DNA from: Oceanospirillum multiglobuliferum
GTDB lineage: Bacteria > Pseudomonadota > Gammaproteobacteria > Pseudomonadales > Halomonadaceae
Length of the DNA stretch: 62,849 nt
NCBI RefSeq assembly: GCF_900167095.1
Contig: NZ_FUXG01000016.1
Coordinates: 1 to 62,849, forward strand
Reading direction: 5' to 3'
The position numbers and the translations under genes were made by a program. Positions within the stretch are counted from its first letter, which is position 1; every line of letters begins with the position of its first letter. The notes under the pieces are model-generated. The model searched no databases and was not told where the DNA came from. It saw only the letters and a program-made list of their open reading frames with translations. Below are positions 10,214-18,722 of the stretch, piece after piece.

Positions 10214-10875
10214 TGCCAACGCTCAATCTCCACGCACCCCATCAATCACGACTATATGGCATCACCGATGATGTCTTAATGCCTAATGAGCAACTCTTTT
10301 CCAAAGTTGAAGCCGCATTAAAGGCAGGCTTGGCCTTTTTACAATATCGCCAGAAAAGCGGCACCTTTGTGGAACGGGAGCAACAAGCTCGCAGATTATT
10401 GACACTATGCAGGCGCTACAACACCCCTTTGATTATTAATGACGACCTTGAGTTAGCCCTCAGCATTGATGCAGATGGCGTACATTTGGGACAAACAGAC
10501 AGCTCAATCAAAGAAGCGCGCCAGAGACTGGGTGTGGATAAAATTATTGGGGCAACCTGTCATGATTCTCTTGAGTTAGCAGAACAAGCGGTTCAAGAGG
10601 GCACGTCTTATATCGCCTTTGGCCGATTTTTCCCATCGAACACCAAACCCAACGCACGCCCAGCAGATTTAGCAATATTGCAGCAAGCCAAACAACGATT
10701 TCAGTGCCCAGTGGTTGCTATTGGCGGAATCAATCAGGACAATGCCCAGCAACTAATCGAAAATGGTGCCGACTATATCGCCGTAGTGCACAGCCTCTTT
10801 GCCTCAGATCAGCCCGATCAAGCGGTCAAAGGCTTCCAACAGGCGCTGTCACCAGCCCTACACGAAGGCTATTAG
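10213..10875 (+). CDS. thiE: Thiamine-phosphate synthase
   Basis: This TIM-barrel enzyme joins HMP-PP and thiazole phosphate to give thiamine phosphate. The conserved FLQYRQKS, INDD and GADGVHLGQ segments bind the substrates and magnesium. I start it at the ATG at 10213, inside the thiD stop (220 residues); a TTG three bases earlier is the only alternative. It is co-transcribed with thiD. Confidence 0.95.
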   Translation: MPTLNLHAPHQSRLYGITDDVLMPNEQLFSKVEAALKAGLAFLQYRQKSGTFVEREQQARRLLTLCRRYNTPLIINDDLELALSIDADGVHLGQTDSSIKEARQRLGVDKIIGATCHDSLELAEQAVQEGTSYIAFGRFFPSNTKPNARPADLAILQQAKQRFQCPVVAIGGINQDNAQQLIENGADYIAVVHSLFASDQPDQAVKGFQQALSPALHEGY

Positions 10876-10940
10876 CACCAGATTACGCATTAAAATAACC
10901 CTTTTAATCTGCTCTATTTTTGTTGAATACAGGGAACTCC

Positions 10941-12224
10941 ATGTCTACGTCAGAACAACTTTTTGCCAAGGCCCAACAATATATTCCAGGTGGCGTTAAC
11001 TCTCCGGTACGTGCGTTTAAAAGCGTGGGCGGTACACCTGTTTTCATCAAACGCGCCAAAGGTGCTTATTTGTACGATGAAGACGGCAACCAGTACATCG
11101 ACTACGTAGGCTCTTGGGGCCCAATGATTATGGGACACGCCAACCCACAGGTTTTACAAGCGGTACGTGACCGTCTAGATGATGGCATGAGCTACGGTGC
11201 GCCAACCGCTATCGAAACCACAATGGCTGAACGCATCTGCCAACTGATGCCCAACATCGAAATGATTCGCATGGTGAGTTCCGGTACAGAAGCCACCATG
11301 AGCGCCATCCGCTTGGCACGGGGTTACACGGGGCGTGACAAAATTGTAAAGTTTGAAGGCTGCTACCATGGCCACTCTGATTCACTATTAGTGAAAGCTG
11401 GCTCTGGTGCTTTAACTTATGGCGAACCTAGCTCTCCGGGCGTACCTGCGGCACTGGCAGAACACACCATCACGCTGACCTATAACGACATCGACAATGT
11501 GCGTGAGTGCTTTGCCAAAATGGGCGATCAAATCGCCTGTATCATTGTGGAACCCGTTGCGGGCAATATGAACTGCATCCCGCCTGTTGCGGGCTTTCAT
11601 GAGTGTCTGCGTGAGGTCTGTGACGAACATGGCGCGTTGCTGATTTTTGATGAAGTGATGACCGGCTTCCGCGTCGCACTGGGCGGCGCTCAAGCGCTGT
11701 ACAACATCAAACCTGATCTCACCACCCTAGGGAAAATCATCGGCGGCGGTATGCCAGTCGGTGCATTTGGTGGCCGCAAAGAGATTATGTCTAAAATCTC
11801 ACCTTTAGGCCCTGTGTACCAAGCCGGTACTTTATCTGGCAACCCTTTAGCAATGGCAGCAGGCTTAGCTCTACTGGATGGCATCAGCGCGCCCGGTTTT
11901 TACGATGCCCTCACCGCCAAAGTTGACAAACTTTGTGCAGGTTTAGAAGCCGCCGCCAAAGACGCTAACATTCCATTTATCACTCAAAAAGTGGGCGGTA
12001 TGTTTGGTATTTTCTTCACAGACAAACCTGAGGTAAACGGCTTTGCTGATGTAATGAACTGTAATATTGAGCGTTTCAACCAGTTCTTCCACGCCATGTT
12101 AGAAGAGGGTGTTTATTTTGCCCCCGCTTCTTACGAAGCTGGCTTTGTGTCTTCAGTACACACCGATGAAGACCTAGACAACACCATCGCAGCAGCACGA
12201 CGCGCGTTTGCAAAGCTAGCCTAA
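10941..12224 (+). CDS. hemL: Glutamate-1-semialdehyde 2,1-aminomutase
   Basis: This PLP-dependent enzyme makes 5-aminolevulinate in the C5 pathway. It has 427 residues when started at the ATG at 10941, which has AGGGA just upstream; a TTG 21 bases earlier opens the frame but lacks a site. The PLP lysine is K265 in [11 protein letters not shown], the same number as in E. coli. The GSGT-type phosphate loop and substrate segments are intact. A strong terminator follows. Confidence 0.97.
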   Translation: MSTSEQLFAKAQQYIPGGVNSPVRAFKSVGGTPVFIKRAKGAYLYDEDGNQYIDYVGSWGPMIMGHANPQVLQAVRDRLDDGMSYGAPTAIETTMAERICQLMPNIEMIRMVSSGTEATMSAIRLARGYTGRDKIVKFEGCYHGHSDSLLVKAGSGALTYGEPSSPGVPAALAEHTITLTYNDIDNVRECFAKMGDQIACIIVEPVAGNMNCIPPVAGFHECLREVCDEHGALLIFDEVMTGFRVALGGAQALYNIKPDLTTLGKIIGGGMPVGAFGGRKEIMSKISPLGPVYQAGTLSGNPLAMAAGLALLDGISAPGFYDALTAKVDKLCAGLEAAAKDANIPFITQKVGGMFGIFFTDKPEVNGFADVMNCNIERFNQFFHAMLEEGVYFAPASYEAGFVSSVHTDEDLDNTIAAARRAFAKLA

Positions 12225-12257
12225 TCCGCTATAACTGGCTATTGATACAGCACAACT

Positions 12258-12290
12258 GTAAAGTCACCCCCTGCTTTCGGGTGACTTTAC
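12258..12290 (+). terminator. Terminator of hemL
   Basis: A 12-bp perfect stem (12258-12269 with 12279-12290) with a 9-nt loop, followed by TTATATTG. It ends the thiDE-hemL transcript. Confidence 0.75.
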
Positions 12291-12354
12291 TTATATTGTG
12301 AACAGCCGATAAAGTACAAAGTAGTTTTTAGAAAACCTATTTAGGAGAATGCCT

Positions 12355-13923
12355 GTGAGTCAGACGCTGATTGAAGCCCTGCAAAATCCGGCACTGTATA
12401 ACCATCCAACATCGGAGTTCCGTCTTTATCAAACCCATATCTCTTGGGTGCTACTGACGGGTGACTATGCCTACAAAATTAAAAAGCCGATGGACTTTGG
12501 TTTTCTGAACTTCACTACGCTTGAAAAAAGACGCTTCTTCTGCGAACAAGAAGTGCGCTTAAATCAACGTCTAGCGCCAGAAATTTATCTAGATGTATTG
12601 CCTATCTCAGGTACAGAGTCTGAGCCTCGTTTAGGTGATGACAGCGCCCCATTTGAATATGCCGTACGCATGAAACAGTTTGATGCCGAGCGCTTACTGA
12701 GCAATTTGCAGGCAGAAAGTGGTTTAAATCAAGACCACATTGACGTGATGGCAGAGCAGATTGCTCAGTTCCATCAACGCATCAACAAAGCTGACAGCAG
12801 TACAGTTCTAGGGGATGCTGATCAAGTGATGCTGCCCGTTCAGCAAAACTTTGATCAAGTCCGTGCGTTACTCACCAAGAAAACCGCACTGGCACAGCTA
12901 GAGCAGCTGGAAGGTTGGGCACAAGATACCTTTACCCGCCTGCGCCCACTTTTTGAGCGCCGTAAACAGGAAGGTATGATTCGCGAATGTCACGGTGACA
13001 TTCACTTAGGTAACGTTGCGCTAATTGGCGATCAAGTTACCTTGTTTGACTGCATCGAGTTTAACGACGAATTCCGCTGGATCGACGTGATCAGTGAGGT
13101 CGCCTTTTTGGTGATGGATTTAGAATCCCGTGGCGAGCAAGCCCTTGCCCGTCACTTTATCAATCACTATTTAGAACTGACAGGCGACTACGAAGGTATT
13201 CAGCTACTGAGTTTCTATAAAAGTTATCGTGCGATGGTACGCGCTAAAGTCAGCCGCTTTATGTTGGGTGATCCAAGCCTTAGCGATGAAGCACGCGCCA
13301 ATCTAGAAGCCGATTATCAGCGCTACATTGATCTGGCTGAAGCTTACACCGTGTTTAAACACCCATTTATGTTGATCACCAACGGTGTATCAGGCTCCGG
13401 AAAAAGTTGGATCAGCCGTGCGGTGATTAAAGAGCTTGGCGTCATTCGTATTCGCTCTGATGTCGAACGTAAACGCCTGTTTGGCCTAGAAGCGAATGCT
13501 GATAGCCACTCAGAGTTAGAACAAGGCATCTACACTCCAGAAGCCACTGAAAAAACCTATCAGCGTTTAGCCGAGCTGGCAGGTTTTGTGATTCAATCAG
13601 CAACCCCTGTGATTATTGATGCCACTAATCTAAAGCTTTGGCAGCGAGAAGCACTGCGTGAAAAAGCAGAGCAACTGGCGGTGCCAGTCTTAATCCTGTC
13701 CTTCACCGCCAGCGAAGAAACTTTACGTCGTCGCGTACTGAAGCGTCACGCAAAAGGCGACGATGCTTCAGAGGCGGATGTTGCCGTATTGGAAAAACAG
13801 CTGCAACAACAAGAAACAATCAGTGCAGAGGAAGCCAGCTATACTGTCACTATCAATACCGATGAAGACAACGCCAGCCAACGGTTACTGGACAGTATTC
13901 GCCGGAATTTCGGTTTGCAATAA
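12355..13923 (+). CDS. APH-like / P-loop kinase fusion protein
   Basis: A 522-residue two-domain protein. The N-terminal half resembles aminoglycoside phosphotransferases, with the Brenner motif starting at H213 (HGDIHLGN) followed by a metal-binding aspartate (FDCIEF). The C-terminal half is a P-loop kinase of the zeta-toxin/polynucleotide-kinase type, with Walker A GVSGSGKS at 344-351. Such fusions are widespread but their substrate is unknown; antibiotic resistance should not be assumed. I start it at GTG 12355, because the AGGAG at 12343-12347 is seven bases from it but only one base from the upstream ATG at 12349. Confidence 0.8.
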   Translation: MSQTLIEALQNPALYNHPTSEFRLYQTHISWVLLTGDYAYKIKKPMDFGFLNFTTLEKRRFFCEQEVRLNQRLAPEIYLDVLPISGTESEPRLGDDSAPFEYAVRMKQFDAERLLSNLQAESGLNQDHIDVMAEQIAQFHQRINKADSSTVLGDADQVMLPVQQNFDQVRALLTKKTALAQLEQLEGWAQDTFTRLRPLFERRKQEGMIRECHGDIHLGNVALIGDQVTLFDCIEFNDEFRWIDVISEVAFLVMDLESRGEQALARHFINHYLELTGDYEGIQLLSFYKSYRAMVRAKVSRFMLGDPSLSDEARANLEADYQRYIDLAEAYTVFKHPFMLITNGVSGSGKSWISRAVIKELGVIRIRSDVERKRLFGLEANADSHSELEQGIYTPEATEKTYQRLAELAGFVIQSATPVIIDATNLKLWQREALREKAEQLAVPVLILSFTASEETLRRRVLKRHAKGDDASEADVAVLEKQLQQQETISAEEASYTVTINTDEDNASQRLLDSIRRNFGLQ

Positions 13924-13963
13924 GTACAAGTATCAAGGACTGTTTATTTAAGAGGGCTGCATT

Positions 13964-14311
13964 ATGACTGCCGCGCCAAAAATCAGTGATAACCCGATGT
14001 ATCAGATGTTACGCAACGAAGACACTGAAACATTTAATCGTGCTCGCGCCAGCGGTGAGGGTTGCGACCTTAGGGGCTGTGACTTCCGAGGTCTTGATCT
14101 ACGAGGGCTTGATGCACATGGGTTAGATCTCAGCAACGCTTACTTCCGAGGTTCAGACTTGAGAGGCATAGACTTCAGCCATGCGCGCTTGGAAGGCGCC
14201 AGTATTGCTGCTGCTAATATCTCTGGCTGTTTATTCCCAAAAGAACTTTCTGCCGACGAGCTATTGCTATCGCTAAACCATGGTACGCGGATGCGCTATG
14301 ACAGTCGTTAG
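13964..14311 (+). CDS. Small pentapeptide-repeat protein
   Basis: This 115-residue protein has about ten tandem pentapeptide units of the A(D/N)LxG kind between residues 28 and 85 (CDLRG, CDFRG, LDLRG and so on). Such units form a right-handed quadrilateral beta-helix. The C-terminal 25 residues are not repeats. It is far shorter than the gyrase-protecting Qnr/MfpA proteins, so that role is not supported. The gene follows the kinase fusion by 40 bases and may share its transcript. Function unknown. Confidence 0.8.
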   Translation: MTAAPKISDNPMYQMLRNEDTETFNRARASGEGCDLRGCDFRGLDLRGLDAHGLDLSNAYFRGSDLRGIDFSHARLEGASIAAANISGCLFPKELSADELLLSLNHGTRMRYDSR

Positions 14312-14453
14312 GTCAGCGAAGCCATAGCGCTATGTGGGCGTTTGTCATTTTACTGTCATTGTTTAACGCAATAATCCCTGTCGTCCGAACAGGGGTTCTT
14401 AAGTTCGAGCTAGAAAGTAGCGTTCAGGAAGCAGGCAACTGATTCCAACTTCT
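14312..14453. other. Intergenic stretch with a hairpin
   Basis: No convincing ORF. A 9-bp stem with one G-T pair (14373-14381 with 14389-14397, 7-nt loop) precedes the stronger terminator at 14454. The stretch could be the 3' UTR of the pentapeptide gene or hold a short RNA; I see no clear promoter. Confidence 0.4.
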
Positions 14454-14482
14454 GCCGTTTGCATTTGCAAGCGGCTTTTTTA
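14454..14482 (+). terminator. Intrinsic terminator
   Basis: A 9-bp stem (14454-14462 with 14467-14475, one G-T pair) closes an ATTT loop and is followed by six T. It ends transcription coming from the kinase/pentapeptide genes or from an unrecognised short RNA. Confidence 0.8.
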
Positions 14483-14574
14483 TTGCGAGCGCTTTCTCCT
14501 AAAAAGCCATTAGCAAAAATTTAAACCTACAATAATCACTGCTGTGCGTACTCAGCCTTATTATGGAGAACATC

Positions 14575-14907
14575 ATGTATACACTTTGCACACTAGATGA
14601 GATCGAAGAAGGTGATAGCAAAGGCTTTAGCAGTCCTCTAGGTCCTATTTTTGCCGTTAAAAAAAAGCAGAAACTCTATCTCTATGCCAATAATTGCCCT
14701 CATATGGGAATTACGCTGGAGTGGGAAGCTGATCGCTTTTTAGACAGTTCCAAGCAGTTAATTCAATGTGCTACTCATGGTGCTCAATTTTTGATTGAAA
14801 ATGGCAGTTGCATTTATGGCCCCTGCAAAGGGCAGAAACTGCGTCCTATTCCCTACGAGCTAGATGCCAATAACAATGTTTGCTTATTGGTGAACGCTAC
14901 TGCTTAA
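14575..14907 (+). CDS. Small Rieske [2Fe-2S] protein
   Basis: A 110-residue single-domain protein with the two Rieske halves C41-x-H43 and C65-x2-H68, which ligate a [2Fe-2S] cluster. It has no signal peptide and no oxygenase domain, so it is probably a soluble ferredoxin-like electron carrier. I start it at ATG 14575, six bases after GGAG; the ATG at 14563 precedes that site. A terminator upstream makes it a separate unit, and the convergent sfsA ends 5 bases after it. Redox partner unknown. Confidence 0.85.
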   Translation: MYTLCTLDEIEEGDSKGFSSPLGPIFAVKKKQKLYLYANNCPHMGITLEWEADRFLDSSKQLIQCATHGAQFLIENGSCIYGPCKGQKLRPIPYELDANNNVCLLVNATA

Positions 14908-14912
14908 CACTG

Positions 14913-15635
14913 TCACACATGAGTGATGACTGGAATGGTATGACTCAAAACAATCTGCTGCTGGTCAATTTTAGATTGATATGCCAAAACCTCGACGCCT
15001 GAGGCCATAGCCTCAACAAGCGCATCATGATAGGCCTGATCAATATTCGCCGCAGGGCTGACCTGTTGAATGCCCGTATGATTAGCACAAAAGAGGAGTA
15101 CCGCTCGGTAGCCTTGCTGCACCATCTGCTGTAACTCTCGTAGATGTTTAACTCCTCGAGTTGTTACTGCATCAGGGAAAAAACCCTGCCCAGTACCATA
15201 CTGATCATCAAGCAAGGTGGCGCTTTTCACCTCAAGGTAACAATCTGGCAAGTTCGAAGCAGTCAGCAGAAAATCGATCCGACTGTTCTCTGTACCATAC
15301 TTGACCTCGGCTTGAATGGTCTCATATGCCGCTAGTTCAACGACTACTTTAGATAAAAGTGCTTCAGATACAATACGGTTAGCTTGAGCCGTATTAATAC
15401 AGATCAAATCACCCGCAGGTGTTTCGCTTAACTCCCACGAACAAGGGTATTTACGCTTGGCACTGCCCGAGTCAGAGTACCAAACCCGCCAACCTTCACC
15501 CATACAGTTACGCATAGAGCCCGTATTGGCACAATGCAGGGTGAGAAGCTGCCCATCAGGCAACTCCACATCCGCCATAAACCGCTTATAACGCCGAATT
15601 AACGTGGCAGGTTTTAGCGTCGACACCCATTGCAT
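14913..15635 (-). CDS. sfsA: Sugar fermentation stimulation protein SfsA
   Basis: This 240-residue protein belongs to the SfsA family, with an N-terminal OB-like part and a C-terminal nuclease-like fold. Recognisable segments are RRYKRFMADVEL, CANTGSM near residue 40 and CYLEVKSATL. Its biochemical role remains poorly defined. It starts 1 base after the aminotransferase stop, so the two form an operon, as in Pseudomonas upstream of dksA. Confidence 0.9.
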   Translation of the reverse strand: MQWVSTLKPATLIRRYKRFMADVELPDGQLLTLHCANTGSMRNCMGEGWRVWYSDSGSAKRKYPCSWELSETPAGDLICINTAQANRIVSEALLSKVVVELAAYETIQAEVKYGTENSRIDFLLTASNLPDCYLEVKSATLLDDQYGTGQGFFPDAVTTRGVKHLRELQQMVQQGYRAVLLFCANHTGIQQVSPAANIDQAYHDALVEAMASGVEVLAYQSKIDQQQIVLSHTIPVITHV

Positions 15636-15636
15636 C

Positions 15637-16815
15637 TTAAGCCGCCTTTTGAATAAAGCGCGCGATACGTTCGACGGCCTGCTCTAGCTTGGCAAGGTCA
15701 GTCGCATACGCAAAACGAACCGTTTTACGTGCGCCTTCAATGCCAAAGTCTAGCCCTGGTGTAGCGGCCACCCCTTCCTGCTCAAGCAGATCAAGGCACC
15801 ATTGATAACTGTCATCTGTCAGATGATCAATACCCGCATAAATATAGAACGCGCCCTCAGGAGTAACGGGAACAGACATGCCTAAGTCACGCAACGCAGG
15901 TAACAAATAATCACGACGTTTGGCAAACTCCGCTCGACGGCTTTCTAAGATCGCAATAGTATCTGGCTGGAAAGCCGCCAATGCTGCGTACTGAGAAGGG
16001 GTTGGTGCCGATAAGAACACATTCTGAGCCAGTTTTTCTAAATCAGAAATCGCACACTCCGGTGCCACCAACCAGCCCAAGCGCCAGCCCGTCATACCGA
16101 AGTACTTTGAAAAACTATTAATCACAAAGGCATCGTCGTTCACTGAGAGCGCCGTCAGAGCATCTACACCATAAGTTAAGCCTTGATAGATCTCGTCAAC
16201 AATCAAAGCCCCTTTGCGAGCGGCTACTGCTTCACTGATCGCCTTCAACGCTGCCTTGTTAACCAAAGTACCTGTCGGGTTTGAAGGGGTTGCCAACATC
16301 GCTGCACGGGTATTCGGCTGCCAATACTGCTCAATATGAGCTGCACTTAACTGGTAATCGGACTCTGCACCAACAGGGATCAGCTGAGGCTTACCCTCAA
16401 ACATACGCATAAAGTTACGGTTACAAGGGTAGGTCGGATCCGCCATCATCACCTGATCACCTGGATTCACCAATAACGCTGCCAATAATAGCAGCGCGCC
16501 GGATGCACCTGGCGTTACAATAATACGCTTAGGGTCAACATCAATACCGTAGGCTGTTTGATAATGCCCTGCAATCGCTTGGCGTAACTCTGGCAAACCC
16601 GCAGCTGGAGTATATTGAGTTAACCCTTTTGCCAATGCTTCTTGCCCCGCAGCAATGATAGGAGCAGCAGTAGAAAAGTCGGGTTCACCCACTTCCATGT
16701 GTATAATGTCGCGGCCGGATGCTTGTAGTCGCTTCGCCTCTTCCAGAATAGCCATCACATGAAAAGGTGCAATATCGGTAACACGGGCTGCCCACTTGAA
16801 TTCTGACAGAGACAT
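15637..16815 (-). CDS. PLP-dependent class I/II aminotransferase
   Basis: This 392-residue fold-type I aminotransferase has the PLP lysine K237 in NSFSKYFGMTGWR, the ATPSNPTGT segment near 175-183 and the VDEIY aspartate. It is related to aspartate/aromatic aminotransferases, but the substrate cannot be fixed from sequence. It is divergent from dksA across 289 bases that hold no supported gene. Confidence 0.88.
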   Translation of the reverse strand: MSLSEFKWAARVTDIAPFHVMAILEEAKRLQASGRDIIHMEVGEPDFSTAAPIIAAGQEALAKGLTQYTPAAGLPELRQAIAGHYQTAYGIDVDPKRIIVTPGASGALLLLAALLVNPGDQVMMADPTYPCNRNFMRMFEGKPQLIPVGAESDYQLSAAHIEQYWQPNTRAAMLATPSNPTGTLVNKAALKAISEAVAARKGALIVDEIYQGLTYGVDALTALSVNDDAFVINSFSKYFGMTGWRLGWLVAPECAISDLEKLAQNVFLSAPTPSQYAALAAFQPDTIAILESRRAEFAKRRDYLLPALRDLGMSVPVTPEGAFYIYAGIDHLTDDSYQWCLDLLEQEGVAATPGLDFGIEGARKTVRFAYATDLAKLEQAVERIARFIQKAA

Positions 16816-17104
16816 AAACTACTCCAAACCGGGAAAACAGTTACAATTGCTGCTTATAATAGAGAAAAGCGCCAGTTCATGCACCATTCAGACGAATGAT
16901 AAGATCTGACAAAACAACAAAAGCACACTAAACTTGATGCGGGTTTGTTGGATCAGGTTGCATTCCGAACGCTTTTCCGCTAAATAAGCAAAGCTTTCAA
17001 AGACGTGGCACATTTTTTGTCCGTTGCTGAGGGTGCCAATGATGGACTCAATATCGGCAGGCATCCCCCAGATCACCTATAAACTCTAAATATGGGGCAG
17101 TCGT

Positions 17105-17542
17105 ATGCCAGACAACGCTAACAAAAACATCAATCTGAAATCATTCGTTCCGTACGAAGCCAAAGATGGCGAAGAGTACATGAATGAAGGTCAGCTTGAG
17201 CATTTCCGTCAGATTCTTCTGACTTGGAAACAAGAGCTAATGGAAGAGGTTGACCGTACGGTGCAACACCTTCAAGAAGATGCAACTAACTTTGCCGATC
17301 CGGCTGATCGCGCAACACAGGAAGAAGAGTTCAGCTTAGAACTGCGTACTCGTGACCGTGAGCGCAAACTGATCAAAAAGATCAATGAAGCTCTTGAAGA
17401 TATCGACAGCAAAGATTACGGCTACTGTGAATCTTGCGGCATTGAAATTGGTATTCGCCGCTTAGAAGCTCGCCCAACGGCTACTTTGTGCGTTGACTGC
17501 AAAACGCTGGCTGAAATCAAAGAGCGTCAAATTGGCGGCTAA
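17105..17542 (+). CDS. dksA: RNA polymerase-binding transcription factor DksA
   Basis: This 145-residue protein enters the RNA polymerase secondary channel and works with ppGpp in the stringent response. The coiled-coil tip has the needed DxxDxA motif (DPADRA, residues 65-70), and the zinc finger has all four cysteines (C108, C111, C129, C132). Its targets include rrn promoters such as those at the left end of this window. It lies upstream of gluQ with a terminator between. Confidence 0.97.
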   Translation: MPDNANKNINLKSFVPYEAKDGEEYMNEGQLEHFRQILLTWKQELMEEVDRTVQHLQEDATNFADPADRATQEEEFSLELRTRDRERKLIKKINEALEDIDSKDYGYCESCGIEIGIRRLEARPTATLCVDCKTLAEIKERQIGG

Positions 17543-17553
17543 GTTTTCCTGCT

Positions 17554-17582
17554 AAAAGACCCGCTCATCAACAGGTCTTTTT
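17554..17582 (+). terminator. dksA terminator overlapping the gluQ translation start region
   Basis: An 8-bp stem AAAAGACC/GGTCTTTT (17554-17561 with 17574-17581) runs into a T tract and stops about 6 bases before the gluQ ATG at 17588. The only AGG that could serve gluQ as a Shine-Dalgarno core (17573-17575) lies in the 3' arm, so the hairpin may limit both transcription into gluQ and its translation. Confidence 0.8.
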
Positions 17583-17587
17583 ACCTT

Positions 17588-18511
17588 ATGCGTCCCACTG
17601 CCCCAGATTATGTAGGCCGGTTTGCCCCAACCCCCTCCGGCCCGCTACATTTTGGCTCCTTGGTAGCGGCTCTAGCCAGCTATCTAGATGCAAAATCTGC
17701 TCAAGGGCAGTGGTTACTGCGTATTGAAGATATTGACCCTCCCAGAGAGCAAGCAGGGGCTTCGGATCTCATCTTAAGCACCTTAGATGCATTTGAACTG
17801 CACTGGGATGGCGAAGTGTTCTATCAAAGCCAGCAAACTGAGCGCTATCAGGCCGCTGTCGATGCTTTACTCAGCGCTCAAAAAGCCTATTACTGCCAAT
17901 GCAGCCGCAAACAGCTACAGACCCATCCGGTTTACCCTAACTGGTGCCGAGATCGTCACGACTTGAGCGCCCACAACAATGCTGTTCGACTGAAAACCGA
18001 TGGCGACTTTACACTGGTTGATCGCATTCAAGGCGAGTGCCACTGGGCAATGGCTGCGCTAGGCGACTTCATTATCCAACGTCGAGATGGCTTATTCGCT
18101 TACCAACTGGCGGTTGTCTTAGATGATGCCGAACAAGGGGTCAATCAAGTGGTGCGAGGCTACGACATATTAGACAGCACCCCCCGTCAGTTACAGCTGA
18201 TTGAGCAGCTCAATGAGGTTAAACTGATCCATACACCTGCACCTGATTATGCGCATATTCCCGTGATCATTGGTACTGATGGACAGAAACTAAGCAAGCA
18301 AAACTTAGCGCCCGCCATCTCACCGCCAGAACGCCTCAAACTCTTACAAAAAGCCTTGCTTGCATTGGGACTGCCTTTATCCCAAGCGCAACAAGAGGCA
18401 TCCTACTCAGAGTTGTTACATTGGGCGGTTGCAAACTGGAATATCCAGCGCATCAAAGCGGTGGCTGAAATTACGGAAGCTAGCTTACAACGCCCCTTTT
18501 CGCGCTGTTAA
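17588..18511 (+). CDS. gluQ: Glutamyl-Q tRNA(Asp) synthetase
   Basis: This 307-residue paralogue of the GluRS catalytic core lacks the anticodon-binding domain. It attaches glutamate to queuosine-34 of tRNA-Asp. The HIGH-like motif is HFGS at 21-24 and the KMSKS-like motif is KLSK at 234-237. Zinc-site cysteines appear as CQC followed by YPNWC. The dksA-gluQ pairing is common in gammaproteobacteria. Confidence 0.95.
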   Translation: MRPTAPDYVGRFAPTPSGPLHFGSLVAALASYLDAKSAQGQWLLRIEDIDPPREQAGASDLILSTLDAFELHWDGEVFYQSQQTERYQAAVDALLSAQKAYYCQCSRKQLQTHPVYPNWCRDRHDLSAHNNAVRLKTDGDFTLVDRIQGECHWAMAALGDFIIQRRDGLFAYQLAVVLDDAEQGVNQVVRGYDILDSTPRQLQLIEQLNEVKLIHTPAPDYAHIPVIIGTDGQKLSKQNLAPAISPPERLKLLQKALLALGLPLSQAQQEASYSELLHWAVANWNIQRIKAVAEITEASLQRPFSRC

Positions 18512-18545
18512 TCTCCACCCATCTCAACCCTTTTTAAGGTGATTT

Positions 18546-18722
18546 ATGTATATGTACCGCCTAATTCTCTTTTTAGTCTTTGCGGGCTACCTGTATTCAC
18601 CGGTTTTGATGGATTGGTGGGGAGACAGCAACGGCAGTTGGTATCGCCCCTATCTGATTTGGGCTTCGCTGATCGGACTATCCATCTGGTTGGAGCAGAA
18701 GAGGAAGTTAGATGAACTTTAG
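18546..18722 (+). CDS. cbrX: Small membrane protein, CbrX-like
   Basis: A 58-residue ORF (MYMYRLILFLVFAG start, [11 protein letters not shown] end) with AAGG six bases before its ATG. Two hydrophobic stretches (about residues 4-20 and 36-50) suggest a small inner-membrane protein. Its last 11 bases overlap the cbrA start, so cbrA translation should be coupled to it. Position, size and overlap match the cbrX ORF described upstream of cbrA in Pseudomonas; the sequence itself was not compared. Function unknown beyond possible coupling. Confidence 0.75.
   Translation: MYMYRLILFLVFAGYLYSPVLMDWWGDSNGSWYRPYLIWASLIGLSIWLEQKRKLDEL

Noticed and set aside
12355-13923. Aminoglycoside resistance gene
   Set aside because: The APH-like domain belongs to a housekeeping-type fusion in a conserved chromosomal setting; nothing indicates acquired resistance.
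13964-14311. Qnr/MfpA-type quinolone-protection protein
   Set aside because: Only about ten repeats in 115 residues, too short for the known gyrase-mimicking fold, and no mobile context.
16888-17076. 62-codon minus-strand frame between the aminotransferase gene and dksA
   Set aside because: It covers the intergenic promoter region and has no family features or convincing start.
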